The notes under the pieces are model-generated. The model saw only the letters and a program-made list of their open reading frames with translations. It was not told the origin of the DNA and searched no databases. This document shows, in pieces, positions 1-8,599 of a DNA stretch of 47,377 bases. The DNA is from Cyanobacteria bacterium OH_SFB_17 (lineage in GTDB: Bacteria; Cyanobacteriota; Vampirovibrionia; Gastranaerophilales; Gastranaerophilaceae), in the NCBI GenBank assembly GCA_023395735.1, contig JAEWYI010000023.1:1-47377 (forward strand), written 5' to 3'. The position numbers and the translations under genes are program-made. Positions within the stretch are counted from its first letter, which is position 1. Each line of letters begins with the position of its first letter.

Positions 1-1100
1 GCATCATGGGCATCTTCCATTGGCTTGCAGAACATCCAATGATATTGTTTACCAAGCTTTTTAGAAAGTCCCATATACGGATGTATACGTTGATGCAAAA
101 CGTAGGCATCAACAATTTTATGCATTGGTCTTTCCAAAAATAATTTTTCTATTGATTTAATTTCTTTGCTGTCTCCTTTAAGAGCATTTTTTGCGATTTT
201 TTTTGTTTCATTATTTCTTACAGAAGCAATAAATCTGTTAATAAGAGGCATATCAAAACTAAGCCCGTTCCAGGTAACAATAACACCGTTTGCTTTATTC
301 ATGACTTTTGCTAAAAATTCAGGCATAACCTGTTCTATTGAAGGTTGAAAAACCACGTCTTCGTTTCTAATTCCGTGAACAGCTGCAGCCTGTTCTGGAA
401 TAACGACTCCAGGATTTACCAGTTGAGTATATTCAAATACTTTTTTCCCTTTTTTATAAACCAAAGCCCCCAGTTGAACTATTTTATCTTTCATTGGATC
501 TGTACCTGTCGTTTCAGTATCTACTCCAACCATATCCAAAATAAAATTTCCTTTTTCATCAAAAACAGGAACATCCAAAGATTTATTTTCTGCTATATTT
601 TTCAATTTCGCCCTGTTCACGGCATATAAAAACTCTTTTTTGTCATATTCGGTAAGCGAGTGCTGAGATGCAAGAGCGATATCCATATTTTTAGGGCCGT
701 ATTTGCTTCCCCAATCAGTTGCCATATTGCCGCTGTTTTTAGGGTTTTTTGCGTAGCTTTCAAGCAACGCCAGAAAGAAACGATATGCTGCAATTTTTTC
801 TTTTGGAGCAGAAGCTATATCCAATTTTTCTGAACATAAATTCTCCCAATTGATTTTATGCATGTCAATAAAACGATTATCCGCTGAAAAAACACCGCCA
901 TCTAGAGGAAACATTTGTCTTGCATATTTTTTTATAACTTTTGTCTCAAATGTAACGCCTTTAAAATTGGGCTGATAATATAGATTGGAAATTGAATTGC
1001 TCTGTGGGTGAGTATAATAAACACCTTCATTGGACAATTTATTATTATTTGTTTGCCTGTTTTTTAATATATTAACATTTTGAATTTGAGATACTTTCAT
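1..1100 (-). CDS. DEDDh-type 3'-5' exonuclease (DnaQ-like), 3' end cut by window
   Basis: About 366 codons are visible; the C-terminus lies beyond the left edge. The exonuclease domain starts near residue 190. D194 and E196 lie in 'VGVDTETTGTDP' (Exo I), D283 in 'WNGLSFDMPLI' (Exo II), and 'DAHDA' at 363-367 begins the H-x4-D Exo III motif just before the sequence ends. Family knowledge: such domains remove 3' nucleotides with two metal ions, as proofreading subunits or free nucleases. The first ~185 residues match no domain I recognise and contain 'NFKG' at 45-48, a motif shared with two other proteins here. The ATG lies 5 bases after the stop of the upstream PLD-family gene, so the two are probably co-transcribed. 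Activity is well supported; its biological role is not. Confidence 0.85.
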   Translation of the reverse strand, partial: MKVSQIQNVNILKNRQTNNNKLSNEGVYYTHPQSNSISNLYYQPNFKGVTFETKVIKKYARQMFPLDGGVFSADNRFIDMHKINWENLCSEKLDIASAPKEKIAAYRFFLALLESYAKNPKNSGNMATDWGSKYGPKNMDIALASQHSLTEYDKKEFLYAVNRAKLKNIAENKSLDVPVFDEKGNFILDMVGVDTETTGTDPMKDKIVQLGALVYKKGKKVFEYTQLVNPGVVIPEQAAAVHGIRNEDVVFQPSIEQVMPEFLAKVMNKANGVIVTWNGLSFDMPLINRFIASVRNNETKKIAKNALKGDSKEIKSIEKLFLERPMHKIVDAYVLHQRIHPYMGLSKKLGKQYHWMFCKPMEDAHD

Positions 1101-1104
1101 TATT

Positions 1105-3117
1105 TTACCCCGCTAAGTCAATCTTTTTGGGTGCAATATACATTGCAGGAGCTCTATTTTGCGCATCGTATGCGGATTCTGAGATTTTCCAATCGTATTT
1201 AAATTGTTTTTCCAATACTTTTTTAACCATAGATTTTGAAACAAAAGCAATCGCCGACTCGCTGTTTCCTCTGTCATATTTTGGTTTAGAGCGATGTAGG
1301 TCAGCGATTCCGTTATAATAGCCTCTGATTTTTCTCAAAATCGCAAGACTGTTTCTTTCATCTTTATCAGATAATTTATATGTTTGTCCATTCTTTACAA
1401 ATTCCATCTTATCAGCATAAAATGTGTAACTACTTTTTCCAACTCTGAAGTTAACTTTTCCGTTTTTATTCAATTTGTTATAAACACTTTTATATAGTGA
1501 GCTCATTTTTTTTAATTTTTCGTATGACTCAGCTGAATTTTCTCTATCCCATTTCAATGATGGTAAGCCCAATTTTTTTTCAAAATAATCAACATCTTTT
1601 GAAACTTCAGATATATTATCCTCAATTTTGGAAACAACAAGCGGAGTATCATCTCTGAAACCTTTAGCCCTATTTTGCTGAAGTCCTCTGTCTGACCAGT
1701 TTACAGAACCGCAAAGGATTCTTTCTTGATCAAATACTGCCCATTTTGAGTGCGGGCGCTGATTTACACTCTTGTCTGCATTATAAACTCTTACATCTAT
1801 CCCCAGTTTTATCATTTTATGAAAAGCATTTTTACAATAAGGAAAATCAGCTTCACTAACTAAAAATTGAGCTTTTAAATCCCCTTTTTTCACTCTTTGT
1901 GCAATTGTTTCAATAATCTCTTTACTTGTAAAATAAAACAATTCGCCAAAAACTTCTTTGCTGTTTTTAATCTCTTCCATCAAATACTGACGGGCTGATT
2001 CACTTCCTTCAGAATCTATGTTTTTATACTCGTATGGTCTTGTAGACAAGAGCTTTATCATTGGATTTTTAATCGGCTTTGTCTCTATCAAATCCAAATC
2101 ACCTTCAAAATATCTGTTTTTAGCCTCTGGAATGTCAAAATAAGGTTTTAGCTTTTCGTAACACAAAACATTTTCTTCTTTTATAAGTTTATCCATACCG
2201 TTGTAAAACTTTTGTTCAGCCTTGCTTAATGGCCCTGGAACCAATCCCCCTGTTGCAATTTTAAACCACGCAAATTTCCAATCAGTGTTAAACAACTCCA
2301 TAATATTATCAACTTCTGATGCTTTATTTTGATTGTTTTTAATTATGTGAAAACACAAATCGTGATTTGCAGGAGAATGTGTTCCCCAGTTCATACCACC
2401 AATTATAACTTCTTTTCCATCAATGATGACAAATTTATCGTGATTTAATGTTGATTCTTTTGCCGCAGGCACAACGTCAATGCCATTTTGCTTCAAATAA
2501 ACAATCATATCTTCATTGTTGAAATGTTTTTTCTTGCCGAATGAATCAATCCCCCACTTATGATTATCCAATATAATTTGGATTTTCATTTCAGGTTTTT
2601 GTTTTTTCTTAGCAATTATAGTTTCAAGAAGCCTTCTTTGTTCATTAGCCCCCTTAACGGTTTCAGCACCTTGTGTTGCCCAGTGATTACCGTCTACAGT
2701 TAGGTTTTGAAATTCAAACATCCTTACCTGTATGGATTTTTCGGCATGAACAATTGAAGAGAGGGTCTTTTTAAAAATCTGCCCCCCATCCATCAATGAC
2801 GTGATTTTATTATTTCCTACTCTTATACTATGACTGGCAACCGCTGTTTCTTTTTTCAAAAATGCTTTTATTAGAGGGTTTTTTCTAAGCAAATCATTTA
2901 CACTCTCGCCTGTTGCGGCTGCTGCTTGCAAATATGCTTTTCTTACGGCAGGATCAACATTTTCCAACACCGTAAGTTTTTTAATATTAGAATCAGGAAG
3001 TTTAACAAATTGTCCGATTTCTTCGACGAAAATTTTTGGGGGACGACCTCTGAAGCTCACCACACGTGAATCTGCATTTTTATGCGAACATACTACTGGT
3101 ATACTACAACTCAACAT
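1105..3117 (-). CDS. Phospholipase D superfamily protein with two HKD motifs
   Basis: 670 residues. Two complete HxK(x)4D motifs are visible: H226/K228/D233 in 'NHDKFVIIDG' and H456/K458/D463 in 'PHSKWAVFDQ', each followed by a G-x-x-N-W-(G/S) segment. The superfamily includes phospholipases, cardiolipin synthases and nucleases, which act through a phospho-histidine intermediate. There is no obvious membrane helix at the N-terminus, so a standard cardiolipin synthase is less likely. Residues 1-24 are polar and end in 'SFRG', like the FKG motif of neighbouring proteins. It has its own promoter and sits between a SNF2 helicase and an exonuclease gene. The ATG is preceded by GGTCGAGG, close to the start. 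Substrate (lipid or nucleic acid) cannot be told from sequence. Confidence 0.8.
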   Translation of the reverse strand: MLSCSIPVVCSHKNADSRVVSFRGRPPKIFVEEIGQFVKLPDSNIKKLTVLENVDPAVRKAYLQAAAATGESVNDLLRKNPLIKAFLKKETAVASHSIRVGNNKITSLMDGGQIFKKTLSSIVHAEKSIQVRMFEFQNLTVDGNHWATQGAETVKGANEQRRLLETIIAKKKQKPEMKIQIILDNHKWGIDSFGKKKHFNNEDMIVYLKQNGIDVVPAAKESTLNHDKFVIIDGKEVIIGGMNWGTHSPANHDLCFHIIKNNQNKASEVDNIMELFNTDWKFAWFKIATGGLVPGPLSKAEQKFYNGMDKLIKEENVLCYEKLKPYFDIPEAKNRYFEGDLDLIETKPIKNPMIKLLSTRPYEYKNIDSEGSESARQYLMEEIKNSKEVFGELFYFTSKEIIETIAQRVKKGDLKAQFLVSEADFPYCKNAFHKMIKLGIDVRVYNADKSVNQRPHSKWAVFDQERILCGSVNWSDRGLQQNRAKGFRDDTPLVVSKIEDNISEVSKDVDYFEKKLGLPSLKWDRENSAESYEKLKKMSSLYKSVYNKLNKNGKVNFRVGKSSYTFYADKMEFVKNGQTYKLSDKDERNSLAILRKIRGYYNGIADLHRSKPKYDRGNSESAIAFVSKSMVKKVLEKQFKYDWKISESAYDAQNRAPAMYIAPKKIDLAG

Positions 3118-3134
3118 CCTCGACCCATAAATTA

Positions 3135-3182
3135 TCTACTACACCCAATCATATAAATTATTGTTATTATATGAGTAGTAGA
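3135..3182 (-). promoter_or_regulatory. Nested inverted repeat over the PLD gene promoter
   Basis: On the minus strand TCTACTAC then CATATAA are followed, after a short AT-rich centre, by TTATATG and GTAGTAGA. The two nested dyads surround the -10 box and the expected transcription start. It could be an operator or a 5' mRNA hairpin; no regulator is identified. Confidence 0.4.
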
Positions 3183-3194
3183 AAATATATACAA
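3166..3194 (-). promoter_or_regulatory. Sigma-70-type promoter of the PLD-family gene
   Basis: Read on the minus strand, TTGTAT is followed by a 17-base spacer and a perfect TATAAT. The expected start leaves a leader of about 40 bases before the ATG at 3117. Confidence 0.65.
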
Positions 3195-3215
3195 CAGCGC
3201 ATGCCAAAATAGTAA

Positions 3216-3237
3216 CAAAAGTTCAAATTAACTTTTG
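3216..3237 (-). terminator. Weak hairpin downstream of the SNF2 helicase gene
   Basis: CAAAAGTT and AACTTTTG form an 8-bp stem with a 6-base loop. The minus-strand continuation is only moderately T-rich, so termination may be partial. Confidence 0.35.
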
Positions 3238-3262
3238 CTTCAGGTGTAAACTTTTCAAAAAT

Positions 3263-6241
3263 TTAGCCCCCTGACAAAGTAAATATTTCGTAAATCTCTT
3301 GATCAGAAAGTTCTGTAATAATTTTTTCGCCTTCGTAAACAGCCATATTTGCAAGCTCTTTTTTACCTTGAAGCATTTCGTCAATTTTTTCTTCAAACGT
3401 TCCAAGCGTAATAAGTCTATGCACCATAACATTTTTATCTTGACCTATACGATAAGTTCTATCCGTAGCCTGATCTTCAACTGCAGGATTCCACCACAAG
3501 TCGTAGTGAATAACGTTCGTAGCACTTGTCAAATTCAAACCTGTTCCGCCTGCCTTCAAAGAAAGAACCATAACTCTTGCCTCAGGATTTGTCTGGAAGT
3601 CTTCGATTAATTTTTCTCTTTGCTGTACATTTAAAGATCCGTGGAAGAACAAAGGATCCGTATTACATTCTTCATTCAACACTCTGCACAAAATATCTCC
3701 CATTTCTTTATACTGAGTAAAGATAAGAGTTTTTTCATCATTATCAATAATGCTTTGAACAAGAGAAACGCATTTTTCCATTTTACCTGAAAGCTCTTTG
3801 CTTATTTCGCCAGATTTCAAGAATTGTACAGGGTGGTTACAAATCTGTTTAAGCGCAGTAATAAGCTTGAAAATATTTCCACGTCTGTTGATTCCTGTAA
3901 ATCCGCTGATTTTTTCCATCATTTCGTTCAAAGTCTTTTCGTAAAGAACAGCTTGCGGTTTTGCAAGATAACAATAATCGTTCAAGACCAGTTTTTCCGG
4001 CAAATCAGTAATTACGTTCTTATCTGTTTTCAATCTTCTCAAAACAAACGGAGAAACAGACATTTTCAACTTGGTAGCACGTGAATTTTCTTTGAATCTT
4101 TCAATTGGAATAGCATAACTTTTTTGGAATTCTTTTAGTGTACCCAAATATCCATGGTTTATAAAATCAAAAATACTCCAAAGCTCTGTAAGCCTGTTTT
4201 CAACAGGCGTACCTGTCATTGCAACTTTTATATCAGACTTAATCGATTTTACAGCAAGAGTTTGTGCCGTATCAGGGTTTTTGATGTTTTGAGCTTCGTC
4301 CACAATTACCATAGACCAAGGATTTTTTCTAAGCTCTTCGACATCAATCCTCATTATCGCATAAGTAGTCAAAATAATATCTTTTTTTGTATCAAGCTGT
4401 CTTTCGCTTCCGTGATAAATCTCTGCTTTTAAATCAGGAGCAAACATCTCAAGTTCTTTCATCCAGTTGCCCATCAAAGTTGTCGGACAAACTACCAAAA
4501 CAGGTTTTTTAAGTTTTCCTTCTTCTTTCATTTTGAGAATCAAACTTATTACCTGAATTGTTTTACCAAGTCCCATATCGTCAGCCATACAACAGCCAAA
4601 ACCTTTTGTAATATTTGTCCACAGCCATTTTAAACCTGTTTGTTGGTAAACTCTCAAATCACCCTTCAAATTATTAGGAGGATCAACATCAACCGGCTTG
4701 TTAAAGTCTTTTATTATGTTAGCAAAAGCTTCATCATAATCGAATTCATAATTTTCCAACTGACCTGACATTGCAGCGTGAATCAACTCTAATCTGCTCA
4801 ATTTTGAATGGTTTGCTTTCAAAATTTGTTCAAATATCTTCTTGCTGTCATCTTTGTCTATCAATACATACTTGTCTTTGTATTTAATCAAACCTTCATT
4901 TGAAGCAACTAGTTTTTCAAATTCTTCCATCGAAATTTTTTCATCACCGATAGCAATTTCGTAAGAAAAATCCAAAATATCTTCCAAAGAAATACTTGTA
5001 GAAGTATTATTAAACACCTCTAACAATTCACCTTCTCGAGCCGTTTTAACCTTTGCATTAATGGATGCACGAGGAACAATAATGTTCACAAGCTCATCCG
5101 GCAATATAACTTCAATCTGAGCCTTTTGCAGGTAATATGCAGTCTGCGTGATAACCTTATAGACTTCGCTCAAATTAAGCCTTAAAGCTAAATTGTCCTC
5201 ATCTTCAAACAATTTTTCCAATTCAGGCATATATTTCACTGCATAATTAAGTTGTTTTTCAACAATTTTAGAAATATCAGACGAATTAGCTCCAAAAACT
5301 TCTTCCTGCACATATAAATCATCCATCAAAACGCTTTCTCCAGTTTTGCGGTTTTTTATATGAATTTTCAACTCAAACAACTCGTCTTCAATCGTGTTGA
5401 TTTTGAAGAATGGAATAACGTCATATTTGCCCAAATAAAGCTCATCAAACCATTGAGAAAAATTTTCTGCAATATTGGTGCTTTTCAAAACGCATTTTTG
5501 CTCTAAATCTTTAATTAAATAATGGCCAGACTTAACATTTTTGAACTTATAAGCCTTTATTGACATAAACTTATAAACTACATAATTCAGGTAATTTCTT
5601 ACAAAATCACTTACAAAATTTTTCGGAACTTCACCTTGAATAAACAAATTTTTAGGCATATTTTCTTCAAGCTGGTTTATTATTCTTGCCAATTGATTGT
5701 TTGATATGATAGGCTCATAAACAATTCTGAACATACTTCCGGAGGCGTTTGTTTTTACTGTCGGAATAAAATATAATTTTTCTATCAATTTCATAACAAA
5801 TTGGGTTAATTTATTTAAATAAACAAAAGTTGTTGAAATTGAATCGAAATCCAAAATCTCTCCAAACCCGCCAAAATAATCCAAAACCAAGTCCAAAGGC
5901 ATTACAAACCCAGGTTGATTATCAACAACCTGCGATCTATATCTAAAAAGCGAACCTTTTGATTTTAAATAAAATTGAAAATTATTTGTCGGAGTAATGA
6001 AAAATGATAAATTATTTTTTTCATTCATCAAGTAAAAATCAGTATTTCTAACAGGCGAATTAGGACTTAAAAAAACGTCTTTAAATTCATCTTCAATAAT
6101 CTGATAAACCAAACTCAATGTATATCTAAAATCTTTATTTTTAAACCCTTCCGGATTTTCACTTAAATTGAAAAATAACTCATCTACATTGTTTTTCTTA
6201 AAGGATAAATCTATATCCAAAGGTTTTGTTGTTGTTGCCAT
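3263..6241 (-). CDS. SNF2-family DEAD/DEAH helicase-like ATPase
   Basis: 992 residues from the ATG at 6241. A TTG 24 bases upstream is in frame, but GGGGA lies at ribosome-binding distance from the ATG. Motif I 'DDMGLGKT' is near residue 555, motif II 'DEAQ' near 649, and motif VI 'DQATDRTYRIGQ' near 927, the order and spacing of a Swi2/Snf2 two-lobe motor. The ~500-residue N-terminal half has no motif I recognise. Family members translocate on double-stranded DNA and displace bound proteins such as RNA polymerase (RapA/HepA-like), and some work in phage defence. The next genes on this strand encode a PLD-family protein and an exonuclease, but the 145-base gap holds a new promoter, so co-regulation is not established. 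Confidence 0.92.
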   Translation of the reverse strand: MATTTKPLDIDLSFKKNNVDELFFNLSENPEGFKNKDFRYTLSLVYQIIEDEFKDVFLSPNSPVRNTDFYLMNEKNNLSFFITPTNNFQFYLKSKGSLFRYRSQVVDNQPGFVMPLDLVLDYFGGFGEILDFDSISTTFVYLNKLTQFVMKLIEKLYFIPTVKTNASGSMFRIVYEPIISNNQLARIINQLEENMPKNLFIQGEVPKNFVSDFVRNYLNYVVYKFMSIKAYKFKNVKSGHYLIKDLEQKCVLKSTNIAENFSQWFDELYLGKYDVIPFFKINTIEDELFELKIHIKNRKTGESVLMDDLYVQEEVFGANSSDISKIVEKQLNYAVKYMPELEKLFEDEDNLALRLNLSEVYKVITQTAYYLQKAQIEVILPDELVNIIVPRASINAKVKTAREGELLEVFNNTSTSISLEDILDFSYEIAIGDEKISMEEFEKLVASNEGLIKYKDKYVLIDKDDSKKIFEQILKANHSKLSRLELIHAAMSGQLENYEFDYDEAFANIIKDFNKPVDVDPPNNLKGDLRVYQQTGLKWLWTNITKGFGCCMADDMGLGKTIQVISLILKMKEEGKLKKPVLVVCPTTLMGNWMKELEMFAPDLKAEIYHGSERQLDTKKDIILTTYAIMRIDVEELRKNPWSMVIVDEAQNIKNPDTAQTLAVKSIKSDIKVAMTGTPVENRLTELWSIFDFINHGYLGTLKEFQKSYAIPIERFKENSRATKLKMSVSPFVLRRLKTDKNVITDLPEKLVLNDYCYLAKPQAVLYEKTLNEMMEKISGFTGINRRGNIFKLITALKQICNHPVQFLKSGEISKELSGKMEKCVSLVQSIIDNDEKTLIFTQYKEMGDILCRVLNEECNTDPLFFHGSLNVQQREKLIEDFQTNPEARVMVLSLKAGGTGLNLTSATNVIHYDLWWNPAVEDQATDRTYRIGQDKNVMVHRLITLGTFEEKIDEMLQGKKELANMAVYEGEKIITELSDQEIYEIFTLSGG

Positions 6242-6299
6242 TCTTTGTCCCCGGCAAATTGCCAATTAAATTTTCTAAATCTTATTACTTAATTACTCG

Positions 6300-6328
6300 A
6301 TTATAACAGGAACAAAAACAATTCACAA
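6300..6328 (-). promoter_or_regulatory. Promoter of the SNF2 helicase gene
   Basis: TTGTGA, a 17-base spacer and TATAAT on the minus strand. The TGT directly before TATAAT gives an extended -10. The predicted start is about 50 bases before the ATG at 6241. Confidence 0.65.
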
Positions 6329-6462
6329 GAGGAAAATTTTTCTGATTTACAGACTATCTTTGTAAAGTTTTGAAAAATTACTGCTACAAAACTAGCAAAA
6401 TGTTTTCTATTGAGGCATTCTAATATTATTGTTTCGACAAAAGGGGAAAATGGAGAATTTCA

Positions 6463-6855
6463 ATGCAAGTAAACGCAATCAAACAAATTAACTCAAACAA
6501 ATCACAGCAAAAGTTGGCATTTAAAGGCAACAGAGAATTTCAGGCAGCATCTGATTTTATGGCGCACTCAATAAGCGATTCAGTTTTCAGAAAACAGCTT
6601 TTAGAATCAACCACAACAAGGTTTGTTGAAATTGCCAGAACTATAAAAAAACAAATCGTCAAAAACTCACAAGACAATGTTAAAGCTGTAAGAAAAAATA
6701 ATTGTATCATTTTCTCAAAAGATAAAAAGGATTTTGCTTCTCTGGCAATTTTAAAAGAGAAAAATGGTAAAAGTTTAGAATACTTTGACAACGAAATTAA
6801 AGATTCTGTAAAAATTAGCGTTGACAAAAACAACACTATTTCAATAAAAGTTTAG
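6463..6855 (+). CDS. Small FKG-motif protein of unknown function
   Basis: 130 residues, lysine- and asparagine-rich, with no signal peptide or membrane helix. A 19-residue polar start leads to 'LAFKGN' (F20-K21-G22), the motif also seen in the exonuclease and PLD-family proteins at the left edge. The rest looks like a mixed alpha/beta fold: two helices around residues 25-65, then strand-like segments 'CIIFSKDKKDFASLAIL' and 'NTISIKV'. GGGGAAAATGGAG precedes the ATG at good spacing. It is monocistronic and ends at a strong terminator. I do not recognise the family. Codon use fits a real gene, and the minus-strand reading frame over it is a shadow. Confidence 0.75.
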   Translation: MQVNAIKQINSNKSQQKLAFKGNREFQAASDFMAHSISDSVFRKQLLESTTTRFVEIARTIKKQIVKNSQDNVKAVRKNNCIIFSKDKKDFASLAILKEKNGKSLEYFDNEIKDSVKISVDKNNTISIKV

Positions 6856-6873
6856 TTTTAAATAAACACGAAA

Positions 6874-6909
6874 AAAAAAGACAAGGAGCAAAAGTTCCTT
6901 GTCTTTTTT
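6874..6909. terminator. Bidirectional intrinsic terminator
   Basis: AAGACAAGGA pairs with TCCTTGTCTT around an 8-base loop, with A-runs on the left and T-runs on the right. It can end both the FKG-protein transcript (plus) and the gpmI transcript (minus). Confidence 0.85.
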
Positions 6910-6928
6910 GTATAGAATTATAATCAAT

Positions 6929-8452
6929 TTATTTAATTAATGAAACGCCTGTCATTTCTTCAGGCTGTGCTATTTCCAACAAGCCTAGAATAGTAGGTGC
7001 AACGTCACACAAAGCACCGTCTTCTCTCAATTCAACATTCCCGCCGTTTACGACAATAAAAGGAACCTCGTTTGTTGTGTGAGCTGTCTGAACCGCACCT
7101 GCTTCATCAGCCATAACTTCCGCATTTCCATGGTCTGCTGTAATCAACATTGTAATCCCAGCTTCTTTTGCTTTTTCTGCAACTCTGCCGACACATTCAT
7201 CAACCACTCTACAAGCAGTAGTAGCAGCTTCAAGATTTCCTGTGTGCCCTACCATGTCAGGGTTCGCAAAATTCACGAGAATAAAGCCGTATTCAGGATT
7301 TTCAATAGCCTTTAAAACTTCCTGACAAACTTTTTCCGCGCTCATTTCAGGCTGCAAATCGTATGTTGCAACTTTAGGAGATGGAACCAAAACTCTTGTT
7401 TCAAGTTTTTTAGGCTCTTCTACCCCACCGTTAAAGAAAAATGTAACGTGCGCATATTTTTCAGTTTCTGCAGTACGCAACTGCTTAACACCGTTTACAT
7501 CCAAAACGTCTCCCAAAATGTTTACCAATTTTTGAGGAGGAAAAGCAATCGGATATTCAAAAGTTTCGTCATATTGAGTCATAGTAACGTAGAAAATATT
7601 ATTTCTGACAACTTTTCTGTCAAAGCCTTTAAAATCTTTGAAGTTTATAGCTTTTGTGATTTCTCTTGCTCTATCAGGACGGAAATTAAAGAAAATAACA
7701 GAATCGTTGTCGTTAATTCTTGTTTCCATACCGCCAATTGCAGTTGGTTCAACAAATTCATCATTTTTTTCAACCGAATAAGAATTTTTAACAGCTTCTA
7801 TTGATGAATCAGCAGATTCGCCTTCGCCTAAAAGCAAGCAATTATATGCTTTTTCGACTCTATCCCAGCGATTGTCTCTATCCATTGCCCAATATCTTCC
7901 TGAAACGGTTGCAACAGGAGGTAATCCGTATTTTTTAAGCTCTGCTTCAACTTGTTCCAAGAATGTGCAAGCGCTTTTTGGAGGAGTATCACGCCCGTCT
8001 AAAAACGCGTGTAGGTAAACTTTTTTAAGCCCCTGCTCGGCACAAAATTTTATCAACGCAAAAATATGATCCATTGACGAATGCACACCGCCTGAAGATA
8101 CAAGTCCCATCATATGAAGTGATGAATTATTGTCTTTTGCGTGTTTTACAGCATCCAGCAATCTTTCATTTTTATAAAAATCGCCTTCTCTAATACTTTT
8201 ATTAATCTTAGTCAATTCTTGATAAACAACTCTTCCCGCTCCAAGATTTAAGTGACCTACTTCTGAATTTCCCATCTGTCCGTTAGGAAGTCCAACATAT
8301 TCACTATCCGCATGAATTTTTGTCCAAGCACCCTCCTTTTTCAATTTTTCAACATTAATCGGCGGTGCAAGATGTGTTGCATCATATTTTTCTGTTTTCG
8401 GATTTGGATTAATTCCCCATCCGTCCATTATACATAACAATACTCGTTTCAT
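6929..8452 (-). CDS. gpmI: 2,3-bisphosphoglycerate-independent phosphoglycerate mutase
   Basis: 507 residues, the usual length. The enzyme interconverts 3- and 2-phosphoglycerate in lower glycolysis using two Mn ions and a phosphoserine. Visible are the N-terminal metal site 'CIMDGWG' (D10), the catalytic serine S63 in 'GNSEVGHLNLGAGR', 'HAFLDGRDTPP', and the C-terminal metal motif 'ITADHGNAE'. AAGGAG lies 8 bases before the ATG and a TATAAT is centred near 8480 on the minus strand. It is a single gene between two hairpin terminators. GapDH is encoded elsewhere in the window. Confidence 0.98.
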   Translation of the reverse strand: MKRVLLCIMDGWGINPNPKTEKYDATHLAPPINVEKLKKEGAWTKIHADSEYVGLPNGQMGNSEVGHLNLGAGRVVYQELTKINKSIREGDFYKNERLLDAVKHAKDNNSSLHMMGLVSSGGVHSSMDHIFALIKFCAEQGLKKVYLHAFLDGRDTPPKSACTFLEQVEAELKKYGLPPVATVSGRYWAMDRDNRWDRVEKAYNCLLLGEGESADSSIEAVKNSYSVEKNDEFVEPTAIGGMETRINDNDSVIFFNFRPDRAREITKAINFKDFKGFDRKVVRNNIFYVTMTQYDETFEYPIAFPPQKLVNILGDVLDVNGVKQLRTAETEKYAHVTFFFNGGVEEPKKLETRVLVPSPKVATYDLQPEMSAEKVCQEVLKAIENPEYGFILVNFANPDMVGHTGNLEAATTACRVVDECVGRVAEKAKEAGITMLITADHGNAEVMADEAGAVQTAHTTNEVPFIVVNGGNVELREDGALCDVAPTILGLLEIAQPEEMTGVSLIK

Positions 8453-8545
8453 TATTTTATCTCCTTTTCTTATAACATTATAGCAAAAATATACTTAAAA
8501 TGGGCTCGTAAAATATTAAAAAAACATTATGAATTAACCTTTTTC

Positions 8546-8584
8546 AACAAAGAAGGCGCCAGCTTCGCTGGCGCCTTCTTTGTT
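8546..8584 (-). terminator. GC-rich hairpin at the end of the hydrogenase operon
   Basis: An 18-bp stem runs AACAAAGAAGGCGCCAGC, TTC loop, then its complement. Its GGCGCC core is unusually GC-rich for this sequence. The trailing tract on the minus strand is CTTCTTTGTTG, so the terminator is not classical, but its position 16 bases after the hydrogenase stop fits. Confidence 0.65.
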
Positions 8585-8599
8585 ATTTATACAAAACAA

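Noticed and set aside
166..629. Two plus-strand ORFs at the left edge
   Set aside because: They lie opposite the exonuclease coding frame, which has conserved catalytic residues.
1127..1318. Plus-strand ORF opposite the PLD-family gene
   Set aside because: It is the reverse-strand shadow of a gene with two intact HKD motifs, and has no ribosome-binding site.
1..6241. A DISARM defence system
   Set aside because: SNF2 and PLD genes alone are not enough; no methylase, DrmA or DrmB is seen, and the helicase has its own promoter.
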